DNA of 64,000 nt, taken from Candidatus Burkholderia humilis (GTDB lineage: Bacteria; Pseudomonadota; Gammaproteobacteria; Burkholderiales; Burkholderiaceae). The DNA lies in assembly GCA_001184405.1 (NCBI GenBank), contig LFMX01000013.1, positions 16,249 to 80,248 on the forward strand. The letters are read 5' to 3'. The notes beneath the pieces were generated by a model, which searched no databases, was not told the DNA's origin, and was given only the letters and a program-made list of their open reading frames with translations. Shown here one piece after another: positions 37,914 through 47,090 of the stretch; the first letter of the stretch is position 1, and each line of letters begins with the position of its first letter. Made by a program: the position numbers and the translations under genes.

Positions 37914-39297
37914 CCGAGCCGTTACTGTCGATCAAAGACCTGCGCGTGCGCTTCGGCGACACGCTCGCCGTCGATGGCGTGAATCTCGACATCCGCGCGG
38001 GCGAGCGCGTGGCGCTGGTCGGCGAATCGGGATCGGGCAAGAGCGTGACCGCGCTGTCGATCTTGCGCCTCGTGCGCGACGCCGTTGCGCTGTTGGCGCG
38101 CACGGGCATTACGGAGCCGGAGCGGCGGGTGGACAGCTATCCGCATCAGTTATCGGGCGGACAGCGGCAGCGCGTGATGATCGCGATGGCGCTCGCGTGC
38201 CGTCCGCGCCTTCTGCTCGCCGACGAACCGACGACCGCGCTCGATGTCACGATCCGCACGCAGATCGTCGAACTCCTGCTCGAACTTCAGCGCGATGAAG
38301 CTGAGAAGTGCGGCATGGCCGTGCTGCTGATCACGCACGATCTGAATCTGGTGCGGCGCTTCGCCGAGCGCGTAGCGGTAATGGAGAAGGGCGCGCTGGT
38401 CGAAAGCAATACGACCAGCGATTTTCGCCTCGTCCCAGCATCCGTACACGCAGCGCCTGTTGGTGAGCAAGCCGAAGCGCAGCGTGCTGCCAGTGCTGCC
38501 GATCGCACCGACGCTGCTCGACGCCGAGCAAATCTCCGTCGACTACCCGACGCGGCTTTCCGGAGTGTCCGGCTGGTTCCGGCGCGGCCACTTCAAGGCC
38601 GTCGATGACGTTACGCTGTCCGTGCGGCAGGGCGAGACGCTGGGCATCGTCGGAGAATCGGGTTCGGGAAAATCGACGCTCGCGATGGCGCTGCTCGGCC
38701 TGTAGCGCATGTCGACCGGCAAGGTGCAGTTTCAGGGCCGCGCGCTTGACGATTTTCGCGGACGCGAAAAAACGGTGCTGCGCTCGAATTTGCAAGTGGT
38801 GTTTCAGGACCCGTTCAGCTCGCTATCGCCGCGGCAGACGGTGGAGCGGATCGTCGGGGAGGGGCTGGCGCTGCATCGCCCGGAAATGGATGCCGCCGCG
38901 CGTCAGGCGAAGGTGATTGCCGTGTTGTGCGAAGTCGGCATGGATCGCACGGCGCTGCCGCTTTATCCGCATGAGTTTTCCGGCGGACAGCGGCAACGCA
39001 TTGCCATTGCGCGCGCTGGTGCTGGAACCGAGCATTCTGATTCTCGATGAACCGACGAGCGCGCTGGATGTATCGATCCAGGCTCAAGTTCTGTCCCTAT
39101 TGGCCGATATTCAGAAGAAGCACAACCTGGGATACGTCTTTATCAGCCACGACTTGCAAGTGATCGGCGCAATGGCGCACCGTGTCGCGGTGGTGAGAAA
39201 TGGAATTGTCGTGGAGTCAGGCGACGTGGAGAAGATTTTTGCGAACCCCTCTGACGATTACACAAGAAAGCTTCTGGCGGCAGCACTGGAATCCTAA
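37910..39297 (+). pseudogene. yejF: YejF-type duplicated ABC ATPase, four lesions
   Basis: Twin nucleotide-binding-domain ATPase of the peptide transporter. NBD1 starts [17 protein letters not shown] with Walker A GESGSGKS, but about 75-80 residues, including the Q-loop, are missing at about 38081. The signature LSGGQRQR and Walker [13 protein letters not shown] follow. A shift near 38420-38435 moves NBD2 ([20 protein letters not shown]) to another frame; TAG at 38703-38705 replaces an expected Gln codon (CAG). Loss of a GC pair in a GCGCGC run near 39009-39016 shifts the tail (LVLEPSILILDEPTSALDVS). Clearly non-functional. Confidence 0.85.
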
Positions 39298-39443
39298 AAA
39301 TCTTTCTTTTGTTTAATTGGGTGACCGTCTCCATTGTATTTTTCTATTTCTTTTGACAGTTAAATATTTTGTGGCTAGTATCCCTCGAAACTTTCACGTA
39401 TCTCACTGATTTATCAGTCTTTAATTGTAAAACCTACCGACCG

Positions 39444-40097
39444 ATGCAGCCACTAACGATGACTCAGACATGCGCGCGGGCGGCCGCCAGGATGTTGATC
39501 GGTCTTCTGATGACAACCACTTCTGCGGCGTTCGCCGACGAAGTCAGCAGTAACAGCCAGAATAGCTACACTTATAAATCCGGCGATGTGACCATCACGA
39601 CGTCGGACGTCTCCAGTGCCCCGAGCGGCGCGAAATCTTTCCTCTTCGGCGTGGCGAGCAAAGCAGGCGATGTGGTCGTCGGCGCGCTCAACATGATCGG
39701 CGTGCGCTATCGCTGGGGCGGCAATACGCCGGATTCCGGTCTCGATTGCAGCGGCTTCGTCCGCTACGTCTTCCAGGACACGCTCGGCATGACTTTGCCG
39801 CGCCGCGCCGAGGAAATGAGCCGCGTCGGCGAGAAGGTCACCGTGAGTGATCTGAAACCGGGCGACCTCGTGTTCTTCAACACGATGCGCCGCTCGTTCT
39901 CGCACGTCGGCATCTATATCGGCGACAACAAGTTCGTGCATTCGCCCTCGACCGGCAGCACCATCCGCGTCGACGAGATGGATGACGGCTATTGGGAAAA
40001 GCGCTTTACGGGCGCGCGTCGTATCGAGAACGCACAGTTCAACGACGGTAGCGACCTCCGCCAGCGCGTGAGCGCACCGATCGGCGCAAGCAACTAA
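39444..40097 (+). CDS. NlpC/P60 (C40) cell-wall peptidase
   Basis: A 217-residue exported cysteine peptidase cutting peptidoglycan stem peptides. The signal peptide (about 1-30, ending AAFAD) follows ATG 39444; another ATG five codons later is possible. The catalytic Cys is in GLDCSGFVRYVF and the His in SFSHVGIYIGDN, with a second polar residue in KFVHSPST. The preceding YRWGGNTPDSG is typical. Intact. A terminator follows at 40114-40147. Upstream DNA (39300-39440) is unusually AT-rich and probably holds the promoter. Confidence 0.9.
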   Translation: MQPLTMTQTCARAAARMLIGLLMTTTSAAFADEVSSNSQNSYTYKSGDVTITTSDVSSAPSGAKSFLFGVASKAGDVVVGALNMIGVRYRWGGNTPDSGLDCSGFVRYVFQDTLGMTLPRRAEEMSRVGEKVTVSDLKPGDLVFFNTMRRSFSHVGIYIGDNKFVHSPSTGSTIRVDEMDDGYWEKRFTGARRIENAQFNDGSDLRQRVSAPIGASN

Positions 40098-40113
40098 GCC
40101 AGTCGCTTCGAAC

Positions 40114-40147
40114 GAAAAGCCTGCCTCCTCTGGGACGCGGGCTTTTT
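40114..40147 (+). terminator. Terminator after the NlpC/P60 gene
   Basis: AAAGCCTGC/GCGGGCTTT stem with one G-T wobble and a T-run. Confidence 0.7.
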
Positions 40148-40217
40148 GCATTTCTGGTCGCGTTTTCGGCTGCCGATGCGCAGTGAAAAAGTCAATCGCT
40201 CCAATCGGAAAGCCTCA

Positions 40218-40246
40218 TTGCACGCGCCCTTAAAAGCCGTTATAGT
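40218..40246 (+). promoter_or_regulatory. Sigma-70 promoter of leuA leader
   Basis: TTGCAC and TATAGT with an exact 17-base spacer. Transcription should start about 7 bases after the -10, at or next to the ATG at 40253. Confidence 0.75.
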
Positions 40247-40252
40247 TTTTAA

Positions 40253-40330
40253 ATGAACTTTTTCTCGTTCCCCTTCTCGCTGTTCCCGGCTGGTGCGTAT
40301 CTAGGCGCACTATCGCTACTAGCGCGCTAA
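40253..40330 (+). CDS. Candidate leucine leader peptide (leuA attenuator uORF)
   Basis: A 25-codon ORF, too short for automatic ORF lists: MNFFSFPFSLFP followed by AGAYLGALSLLAR. Of its five leucine codons, four are CTA, a codon hardly used in the surrounding genes, and they cluster in its last nine codons (CTA GGC GCA CTA TCG CTA CTA). Clustered rare cognate codons just before a biosynthetic gene are the hallmark of ribosome-mediated attenuation, as in E. coli leuL. GTGCG/CGCAC within the ORF can form a stem that a ribosome stalled at the CTA codons would disrupt. The ATG lies at the predicted transcription start, so the message may be leaderless. It precedes leuA by 141 bases. Not confirmed experimentally here. 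Confidence 0.65.
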   Translation: MNFFSFPFSLFPAGAYLGALSLLAR

Positions 40331-40471
40331 TTCTTCACGCCTCCCGTCTGCTCGTCTCAATATTTGGTTTTCGACGCCAGCGGTGGCGCGAACACCCTAA
40401 TTCCCTTTTGTTCTATCGTTTCCATATCTCGATTTTCCAATAATCGATAAATCTCCCCACTGGAGCCCAAC
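40331..40471 (+). promoter_or_regulatory. Presumed attenuator region between the leader ORF and leuA
   Basis: The stretch holds a CGCCA-GCGG-TGGCG hairpin (40375-40388) and a T-run at about 40406. The end of the leader ORF (GCGCGC, 40322-40327) could pair with GGCGCG (40385-40390) as an alternative fold. No classical stem-plus-T-run terminator is obvious, so the exact mechanism is unclear. Confidence 0.4.
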
Positions 40472-42016
40472 ATGGCAGCAGACAAGTTGATCATTTTCGA
40501 CACGACCTTGCGCGATGGCGAGCAGTCCCCCGGCGCGTCGATGACGAAGGAAGAGAAAATCCGCATCGCGAAGCAGCTGGAACGCATGAAAGTCGACGTG
40601 ATCGAAGCGGGCTTCGCTGCCAGCTCGAACGGCGATTTCGACGCGATCAACACCATCGCGTCGCTCGTGAAGGACAGCATGGTCTGCTCGCTCACCCGCG
40701 CGAACGACAAGGACATCCAGCGCGCCGCCGACGCGCTCAAGCCCGCCAGCCAGTTCCGCATCCACACGTTCATCGCGACTTCCGCGCTGCATATGGAGAA
40801 GAAGCTGCGCATGACGCCGGAACAGGTCTACGAACAGGCGCGTCTCGCGGTGCGTTTCGCACGCAAGTTCACCGATGACGTCGAGTTCTCGCCGGAAGAC
40901 GGCAGCCGCTCGGACATCGACTTTTTGCGCCGCGTGCTCGAAGGCGTGATCGCGGAAGGCGCGCGCACGATCAATATCACCGATACGGTCGGCTACGGCA
41001 TTCCGGAACATTACGGCAATCTCGTGAAGACGCTGCGCGAACGTGTGCCGAATTCGGATAAGGCGATCTGGTCCGTGCACTGCCACGACGACCTCGGCCT
41101 CGCGGTCGCGAACTCGCTCGCAGGCGTGCAGATCGGCGGCGCGCGTCAGGTGGAATGCACGATCAACGGTCTGGGCGAGCGCGCGGGCAATACGTCGCTC
41201 GAAGAAATCGTCATGTCGGTGAAGGCGCGCAAAGATTACTTCGGCCTCGACGTGGGCATTGATACGACGCAGATCGTGCCGACGTCCAAGCTCGTGTCCC
41301 AGATCACCGGCTTCGTCGTGCAGCCGAACAAGGCGGTTGTCGGCGCGAACGCGTTTGCGCACGCGTCGGGCATCCATCAGGACGGCGTGCTGAAGGCGCG
41401 TGACACGTACGAAATCATGCGCCCGGAAGACGTGGGCTGGAGCGCGAACAAGATCGTGCTCGGCAAATTGTCGGGCCGTAACGCGTTCAAGCAGCGTCTG
41501 GAAGAACTCGGCGTGACGCTCGAATCCGAAGCCGATGTGGACGCGGCGTTCGCGCGCTTCAAGGATCTCGCGGACCGCAAGGCCGAAATCTTCGATGAAG
41601 ACATCATGCAGATTGTCTCCGAGGAATCGGCGGAAGCGCAGGCGAAGGAGCACTTCCGTTTCGTATCGATGAAGCAGCACTCCGAAACCGGTGAGCAGCC
41701 GCAAGCCAAGGTCGTGTTCGCGGTCGAAGGCGCGGAAGTGACGGGCGAAGCGCGCGGCAACGGTCCGGTCGATGCCACGCTGCACGCGATCGAATCGAAG
41801 GTGGAAAGCGGCGCGGAACTCGTGCTGTATTCGGTCAACGCGATCACCACCGGCACGCAGGCGCAGGGCGAAGTCACGGTGCGTCTGTCGAAGAGCGGGC
41901 GGATCGTGAACGGCGTGGGCACGGATCCGGACATCGTGGCGGCATCGGCGAAGGCGTATATCGCGGCGCTGAACAAGCTGCATTCGAAGGTCGAAAAGCT
42001 CAATCCGCAGCTTTGA
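40472..42016 (+). CDS. leuA: 2-isopropylmalate synthase
   Basis: A 514-residue enzyme committing 2-ketoisovalerate to leucine. The catalytic barrel has [17 protein letters not shown], metal ligands in [19 protein letters not shown] and [14 protein letters not shown]; the C-terminal regulatory domain (about residues 390-514) binds leucine for feedback inhibition. Length matches the bacterial LeuA1 family. Intact. Probably controlled by the leader at 40253-40330. A strong terminator follows. Confidence 0.97.
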   Translation: MAADKLIIFDTTLRDGEQSPGASMTKEEKIRIAKQLERMKVDVIEAGFAASSNGDFDAINTIASLVKDSMVCSLTRANDKDIQRAADALKPASQFRIHTFIATSALHMEKKLRMTPEQVYEQARLAVRFARKFTDDVEFSPEDGSRSDIDFLRRVLEGVIAEGARTINITDTVGYGIPEHYGNLVKTLRERVPNSDKAIWSVHCHDDLGLAVANSLAGVQIGGARQVECTINGLGERAGNTSLEEIVMSVKARKDYFGLDVGIDTTQIVPTSKLVSQITGFVVQPNKAVVGANAFAHASGIHQDGVLKARDTYEIMRPEDVGWSANKIVLGKLSGRNAFKQRLEELGVTLESEADVDAAFARFKDLADRKAEIFDEDIMQIVSEESAEAQAKEHFRFVSMKQHSETGEQPQAKVVFAVEGAEVTGEARGNGPVDATLHAIESKVESGAELVLYSVNAITTGTQAQGEVTVRLSKSGRIVNGVGTDPDIVAASAKAYIAALNKLHSKVEKLNPQL

Positions 42017-42035
42017 TTTTCTAATCGGCTTCAAT

Positions 42036-42077
42036 GAAAAGCCCTCGCTTCTGTTCGACGGAAGCGAGGGCTTTTTT
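42036..42077 (+). terminator. Terminator after leuA
   Basis: AAAAGCCCTCGCTTC/GAAGCGAGGGCTTTTTT stem-loop. Confidence 0.92.
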
Positions 42078-42091
42078 CATGCGCGAGGCGC

Positions 42092-42607
42092 TTAGAACAT
42101 ATTGCGCCGGTCGGGATCATGCAGCGGATCGGGGGTTTTCTGCGTGAGACGCAGCACGCCGGAATCGTCGAAATAGAAGTTGTACATCATGTACCAGATG
42201 TTCGCCTCCATGTACCGATACGTCCAGACTTTGCGCTTCATCAGCGGAAAGTAGGACGTTTCGACCGGACGCCCGAAATTCACGAGCACGTCCTTCTTGG
42301 TCCACGTGCCGATCTGCGCCTTGTAGAACTCGTTGTCGTCGAGCACTTGTCGAAGGCTCACGACTTTGCCGGAGGCGTCGACATCGGCGGCGGTGGTGAA
42401 TTCGCCGAGCGGTTGCGTCGGCCACATCAGGCGCTTGCCGCCGTCGGGCAGATCGTAGACTTCGCGCGGGGGGCCAAGCCGTACCGTCAGCGCCGATGCA
42501 TCCGCGCCCGGTTGGACGGCCGTCCACGGTTGCGCGCAGGCCGTGAGCAGTAAGGCGGCGCTGACGCCTGCAAGCGCGCCGCGCAGGCGATTAAGTTTGT
42601 ACGGCAT
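42092..42607 (-). CDS. Putative lipoprotein (SmpA/OmlA-like small domain)
   Basis: A 171-residue protein. From ATG 42607, preceded by GGAGG, it has a signal and lipobox LLLTAC at about residue 24. The mature part includes RLGPPREVYDLPDGGKRLMW, then a second weakly similar half (DVLVNFGRPVETSYFPLMKR), resembling the beta-alpha fold of SmpA/BamE-type lipoproteins in which G-P residues start a short strand-helix unit. Its function is not known. It faces leuA tail-to-tail across the terminator. Confidence 0.78.
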   Translation of the reverse strand: MPYKLNRLRGALAGVSAALLLTACAQPWTAVQPGADASALTVRLGPPREVYDLPDGGKRLMWPTQPLGEFTTAADVDASGKVVSLRQVLDDNEFYKAQIGTWTKKDVLVNFGRPVETSYFPLMKRKVWTYRYMEANIWYMMYNFYFDDSGVLRLTQKTPDPLHDPDRRNMF

Positions 42608-42763
42608 GGCAGCCTCCACGTGCTGAATTGTTCGTTGTTTGCTGTGATTTTGACACGCGCACGCGGCAAAACATTCGCCGCAGCGAAGCGAGATTCGCGC
42701 CGTCGTGTCGCGCACGGCGCGCCGAGCGGCTATGATCCGCGCTTTCTCTGACTGAAATTTCCG

Positions 42764-44020
42764 ATGCTGATCCAACTTGGAAAGCGATGCCTTCGCGTCG
42801 CGGCATGTGTGGCCTCGATCGCGAGTGCGCACGCGGCGGACCTACCGCCCGTCAAGCTCGCGCTGATCGAAGGCATGTCCGGCCCGTTCGCCAACGCCGG
42901 CGCGATGGTCGAGCGCAACGTGCGTTTCGGCGTTGAGCGTGTGAACGAGAAGGGCGGCGTGAAACTCGCGGACGGCATGCATCCGTTGCAGCTCGTCGTG
43001 CTCGACGGCAAGGGCAGCAGCGAGGCAAGTCTCGTCCAGTTGCGCGCGGCTATCGACGAGAAAATCGGCTTCGTGATGCAAGGCAATAGCTCGGGGGTCG
43101 CGGCCATCGACAAGCAGAACGCGCGCGAGCCGGACAAACGCGTGCTGTTTCTCAACTACTCGGCGGACGATCCCGCGCTGACCAACGCATCGTGCAGTTT
43201 CTGGCACTTTCGTTTCGATGCCCACGCCGGCATGCGCATGGACGCGCTCGCCGATGCGCTGCAAAGCGATCGCGCGGTGAAAAAGGTGTATTTGCTGAAT
43301 CAGGATTACAGCTTCGGCCACGATGTTAGCCGCGAGACGCAGCGCGCGCTGAAGGAAAAACGGCCCGATATCGCGATTGCCAGCGACGAGTTTCATCCGA
43401 TCGGCAGGGTGAAGGATTTCGCGCCGTATATCGCGAAGATTCGCGCGAGCGGCGCGGATGCGATCATCACCGGAAACTGGGGCAACGATCTGACGCTGCT
43501 CGTCAAAGCCGCGCGGGAGCAGGGTCTCGACACGAAGTTCTACACGTTCTACGGCAACAGTCTCGGCGCGCCCGCCGTCCTCGGCGATGCCGGCGTGAAG
43601 CGTGTGATTGCCGTTGCGGACTGGCATTCGAACGCGGGCGGCGCGGCGTCGGACGCGTACTATCCGCGCGTTTCGGGCGCGGTTTCCGGTGGCATCGGAC
43701 GATTATCTGGTCGCCCGCATGCCGCTGATGATCGAAATGCTCGCCGCCGCGATGACGCGCGCAGCGCCGATCCGCTCGCAGTGGCCCGCGCGCTCGAAGG
43801 CATGACGTTCGACGGCGAAAAATTCCACGCGATGACCCTGCGTGCCGACGATCATCAGGTGATCCAGCCCCTTTACGTGATGGAAATGGACCGTGCGGGC
43901 ACACCGGGCGTGCGTCTCGATAACGAAGGCTCGGGCTACGGCTTTCGCACGCTGCTCGCGCTTTCCGCCGATAAAACCGCCCAGCCGACGACGTGCCGCA
44001 TGACGCGGCCCGCGCGGTAG
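42764..44020 (+). pseudogene. Branched-chain amino-acid-type ABC substrate-binding protein with compensating frameshifts
   Basis: About 418 residues: signal peptide (LIQLGKRCLRVAACVASIAS, cleaved after AHA) and periplasmic-binding type I fold (VKLALIEGMSGPFANAGAMV, KKVYLLNQDYSFGHDVSRET, ADAIITGNWGNDLTLLVKAA). Between an extra C near 43663 and a missing base near 43755-43768, the family-like sequence AFRARFPVASDDYLVARMP, then MIEMLAAAMTRA, sits in another frame. The reading frame is restored at SADPLAVARALEGMTFDG. The translated protein is continuous but has about 35 wrong residues in the C-terminal lobe. It may be non-functional, or the indels may be sequencing errors. No permease genes are adjacent. 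Confidence 0.7.
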
Positions 44021-44054
44021 CGTGAGGATCGGCTATCTCTGAGGTAGTCGATCG

Positions 44055-44063
44055 TGCTATACT
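44055..44063 (+). promoter_or_regulatory. Extended -10 promoter for rpsO
   Basis: TGCTATACT, an extended -10 with no clear -35, 128 bases before rpsO. Confidence 0.5.
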
Positions 44064-44190
44064 TCGTATTTCCGTTTTTAACGGCATGTATGTCTGTCTT
44101 AAGCGGAATATTATCCACGGCACGGCCATTCTTCCGTGACCGCCTGTGAATCAAGCTGAAAAGCAAGTTTTTTAAGCAAAGGAAAAGCAA

Positions 44191-44460
44191 ATGTCCGCAG
44201 CAGAAATCAAGAAGTCCGACATCGTCGCCGAATACACGCGCGGTGCCAACGACACCGGCTCCCCCGAAGTGCAAGTCGCACTGCTCACGAGCCGCATCAA
44301 CGAACTGACCGTTCACTTCAAGTCGCACTCGAAGGATCACCACAGCCGACGCGGTCTGCTGCGCATGGTGAGCCGTCGCCGTAAGCTGCTCGACTACCTG
44401 AAGGGCAAGGACGCAGATCGTTATCGCTCGCTGATCGAGAAGCTGGGTCTGCGCAAGTAA
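44191..44460 (+). CDS. rpsO: 30S ribosomal protein S15
   Basis: An 89-residue primary 16S rRNA-binding protein of the small subunit platform. Typical segments are [20 protein letters not shown], then [20 protein letters not shown] and [23 protein letters not shown] precedes the ATG. It is followed by a terminator and then pnp, the widely conserved rpsO-pnp arrangement. Confidence 0.98.
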   Translation: MSAAEIKKSDIVAEYTRGANDTGSPEVQVALLTSRINELTVHFKSHSKDHHSRRGLLRMVSRRRKLLDYLKGKDADRYRSLIEKLGLRK

Positions 44461-44491
44461 TTGGCGCGAAGCGGTCACCGCTCCAACGAAG

Positions 44492-44528
44492 TGCCTGTGT
44501 CAGTCCGCTGATACAGGCATTTTGTTTT
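44492..44528 (+). terminator. Terminator after rpsO
   Basis: TGCCTGTgTCAG/CTGAtACAGGCA stem followed by TTTTGTTTTG. Partial read-through into pnp is likely. Confidence 0.8.
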
Positions 44529-44623
44529 GTACGGTTCGGCCGGGAAGTGGTGCCCGATCGGATGTCCATCGATCGGTGAGCAGTTCAAGGCAGTTCAATT
44601 CGGTCTGGCCTCGTGACAGAGAT

Positions 44624-44678
44624 TTGTGTCATTCCAGCGCGGCAGGCAGCGCGTGAGTGTCGCGCTGGAATGACATAA
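44624..44678 (+). promoter_or_regulatory. Long RNA hairpin in the pnp leader
   Basis: TGTCATTCCAGCGCG (44627-44641) pairs perfectly with CGCGCTGGAATGACA (44661-44675), extended by further A-T and G-T pairs on the outside, around a 19-base loop, 79 bases before pnp. In E. coli a pnp leader stem is cut by RNase III for autoregulation; a similar role here is inference. Confidence 0.65.
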
Positions 44679-44756
44679 CACACCTTTCGAGCGTGGTTGC
44701 AGACCGCCCACGCCGGCGCCGAAGTCCAGGCGCGGCGCAACGAAGAAGGAGTCGTA

Positions 44757-46889
44757 ATGTTCAACAAGATCGTCAAAGAATTTAAGTGGGGACAACACAA
44801 TGTCCGCCTCGAAACGGGTGAAATCGCTCGTCAGGCAAGCGGCGCAGTGATCGTCGATGTCGAAGATACCGTCGTGCTCGCGACCGTCGTCGGCGCGAAG
44901 ACCGCCAAGCCGGGTCAGGACTTCTTCCCGCTGACCGTCGACTACCTCGAAAAGACCTACGCAGCCGGCAAGATTCCGGGCGGTTTCTTCCGCCGCGAAG
45001 GCCGTCCGTCGGAAGGCGAAACGCTGATTTCGCGCCTGATCGATCGTCCACTGCGTCCGCTCTTCCTGGAAGGCTTTTACAACGAAGTGCAGGTCGTGAT
45101 TCATGTCCTGTCGCTGAATCCGGAAATCCCGGCTGATATTCTCGCGCTGATCGGCGCGTCTGCCGCGCTGGCCGTGTCCGGTCTGCCGTTCAACGGCTCG
45201 GTCGGCGCTGCTCGCGTCGCGTACATCAACAACGAATACGTGCTGAACCCGACGCGCGCGCAGATGAAGGAATCGGCGCTGGATCTCGTCGTCGCGGGTA
45301 CGGAGCGCGCGGTGCTGATGGTCGAATCCGAAGCGCAACAGCTTTCGGAAGAGGTGATGCTCGGCGCGGTGGTGTACGGCCACGACCAGATGCAAACGGC
45401 CATCGACGCCATTCATGAACTCGTGCGCGAAGGCGGCAAGCCCGAGTGGGACTGGCAGCCAGCGCCGAAGAACGAAGTGCTCATCTCACGCGTCACGGCC
45501 ATCGCTCAGCCGGAACTGGAAGCGGCTTACCAGCTGCGCAACAAGTCGGCGCGTTCGGCCAAGCTGAAGGAAGTGTACGCAGCGACGTCGGCGAAGCTGG
45601 AAGAAGAAGCCGCCGCGAGCGGCACGGTCGCCGCCGACAAGGCGACGGTCGGCAACGTGATTTTCGATATCGAAGCGAAGATCGTTCGTACGCAGATTCT
45701 GAACGGCGAGCCGCGTATCGACGGCCGCGACACGCGCACGGTTCGTCCGATCGAAATTCGTACGGGCGTGCTGCCGCGCACGCACGGTTCGGCGCTGTTC
45801 ACGCGCGGCGAAACGCAGGCGCTGGTCGTCGCGACGCTCGGCACGAAGGGCGATGAGCAAAGCATCGACGCACTCGAAGGCGAATACCGCGAGCGCTTCA
45901 TGCTTCACTACAACATGCCGCCGTTCGCCACGGGCGAAACGGGCCGCGTCGGTTCACCGAAGCGTCGTGAAATCGGTCACGGCCGTCTGGCCAAGCGCGC
46001 GCTGGTCGCGTGCTTGCCGAGCGCCGACGAATTCGGCTACTCGATCCGCGTGGTATCGGAAATTACGGAATCGAACGGTTCGTCGTCGATGGCTTCGGTC
46101 TGCGGCGGCTGCCTCGCGCTGATGGACGCCGGCGTGCCGATGAAGGCGCACGTTGCGGGCATCGCAATGGGCCTGATCCTCGAAGGCAACAAGTTTGCGG
46201 TTCTGACCGACATTCTGGGCGACGAAGATCACCTCGGCGACATGGACTTCAAGGTGGCCGGCACGGCGCAAGGCGTGACCGCGCTGCAGATGGACATCAA
46301 GATTCAGGGCATCACGAAGGAAATCATGCAGGTCGCGCTCGCGCAGGCGAAGGAAGGCCGCATGCATATCCTCGGCAAGATGACGGCCGTGGTTCCGACC
46401 ACGAACACGGAACTGTCCGACTACGCGCCGCGCATGATCACCATCAAGATTAATCCGGAAAAGATCCGCGACGTGATCGGCAAGGGCGGTTCGGTCATTC
46501 GCGCGCTGACGGAAGAAACGGGCACGACCATCGACATTTCGGACGACGGCGTCGTGACGATCGCGAGCACCAGCGCGGAAGGCATGGCGGAAGCGAAGAA
46601 ACGCATCGAGAACATCACGGCGGAAGTGGAAGTCGGCCAGATCTACGAAGGTCCGGTGCTCAAGCTGCTCGACTTTGGCGCAATCGTGAACATCCTGCCG
46701 GGCAAGGACGGTCTGCTGCACATTTCGGAAATCGTCAACGAGCGCGTGAAGGACATCAACGATTACCTGAAGGAAGGCCAGATCGTGAAGGTCAAGGTCA
46801 TTCAGACGGACGAGAAGGGCCGCGTTCGCCTGTCGGCCAAGGCGCTGCTGAACGAAGGTGCGCCGCAGGGCGAGCCGACGCAGCAGTAA
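44757..46889 (+). CDS. pnp: Polyribonucleotide nucleotidyltransferase (PNPase)
   Basis: A 710-residue 3'-5' phosphorolytic exoribonuclease. ATG 44757 ([20 protein letters not shown]) has AAGGAG upstream. Two RNase PH domains ([20 protein letters not shown] and [20 protein letters not shown]) are followed by a KH domain with [12 protein letters not shown] (about residue 570) and an S1 domain ([20 protein letters not shown]). It degrades mRNA and is usually part of the degradosome. Intact. Confidence 0.97.
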   Translation: MFNKIVKEFKWGQHNVRLETGEIARQASGAVIVDVEDTVVLATVVGAKTAKPGQDFFPLTVDYLEKTYAAGKIPGGFFRREGRPSEGETLISRLIDRPLRPLFLEGFYNEVQVVIHVLSLNPEIPADILALIGASAALAVSGLPFNGSVGAARVAYINNEYVLNPTRAQMKESALDLVVAGTERAVLMVESEAQQLSEEVMLGAVVYGHDQMQTAIDAIHELVREGGKPEWDWQPAPKNEVLISRVTAIAQPELEAAYQLRNKSARSAKLKEVYAATSAKLEEEAAASGTVAADKATVGNVIFDIEAKIVRTQILNGEPRIDGRDTRTVRPIEIRTGVLPRTHGSALFTRGETQALVVATLGTKGDEQSIDALEGEYRERFMLHYNMPPFATGETGRVGSPKRREIGHGRLAKRALVACLPSADEFGYSIRVVSEITESNGSSSMASVCGGCLALMDAGVPMKAHVAGIAMGLILEGNKFAVLTDILGDEDHLGDMDFKVAGTAQGVTALQMDIKIQGITKEIMQVALAQAKEGRMHILGKMTAVVPTTNTELSDYAPRMITIKINPEKIRDVIGKGGSVIRALTEETGTTIDISDDGVVTIASTSAEGMAEAKKRIENITAEVEVGQIYEGPVLKLLDFGAIVNILPGKDGLLHISEIVNERVKDINDYLKEGQIVKVKVIQTDEKGRVRLSAKALLNEGAPQGEPTQQ

Positions 46890-46903
46890 TGCGTTAAGGT
46901 TGC

Positions 46904-46936
46904 ACGGCCGGCCGCATGTGCGAGCCGGCCGTTTTC
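46904..46936 (+). terminator. Terminator after pnp
   Basis: ACGGCCGGC/GCCGGCCGT stem with TTTTC end, 15 bases after the stop. Confidence 0.8.
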
Positions 46937-47090
46937 TTGTATGACGCTCGTCGGGCGATGCTTTGTCCGACGTTTCATCGGAGTCGATGGCAGTGTGGTG
47001 TGCGGATTGCTTTCGCGCGCACAGCGCCATCTGGTTACTCCGGACCGCGATCAGGCACGAAAGCTTATGCTGCGAATCTTGGGAGAAGAT

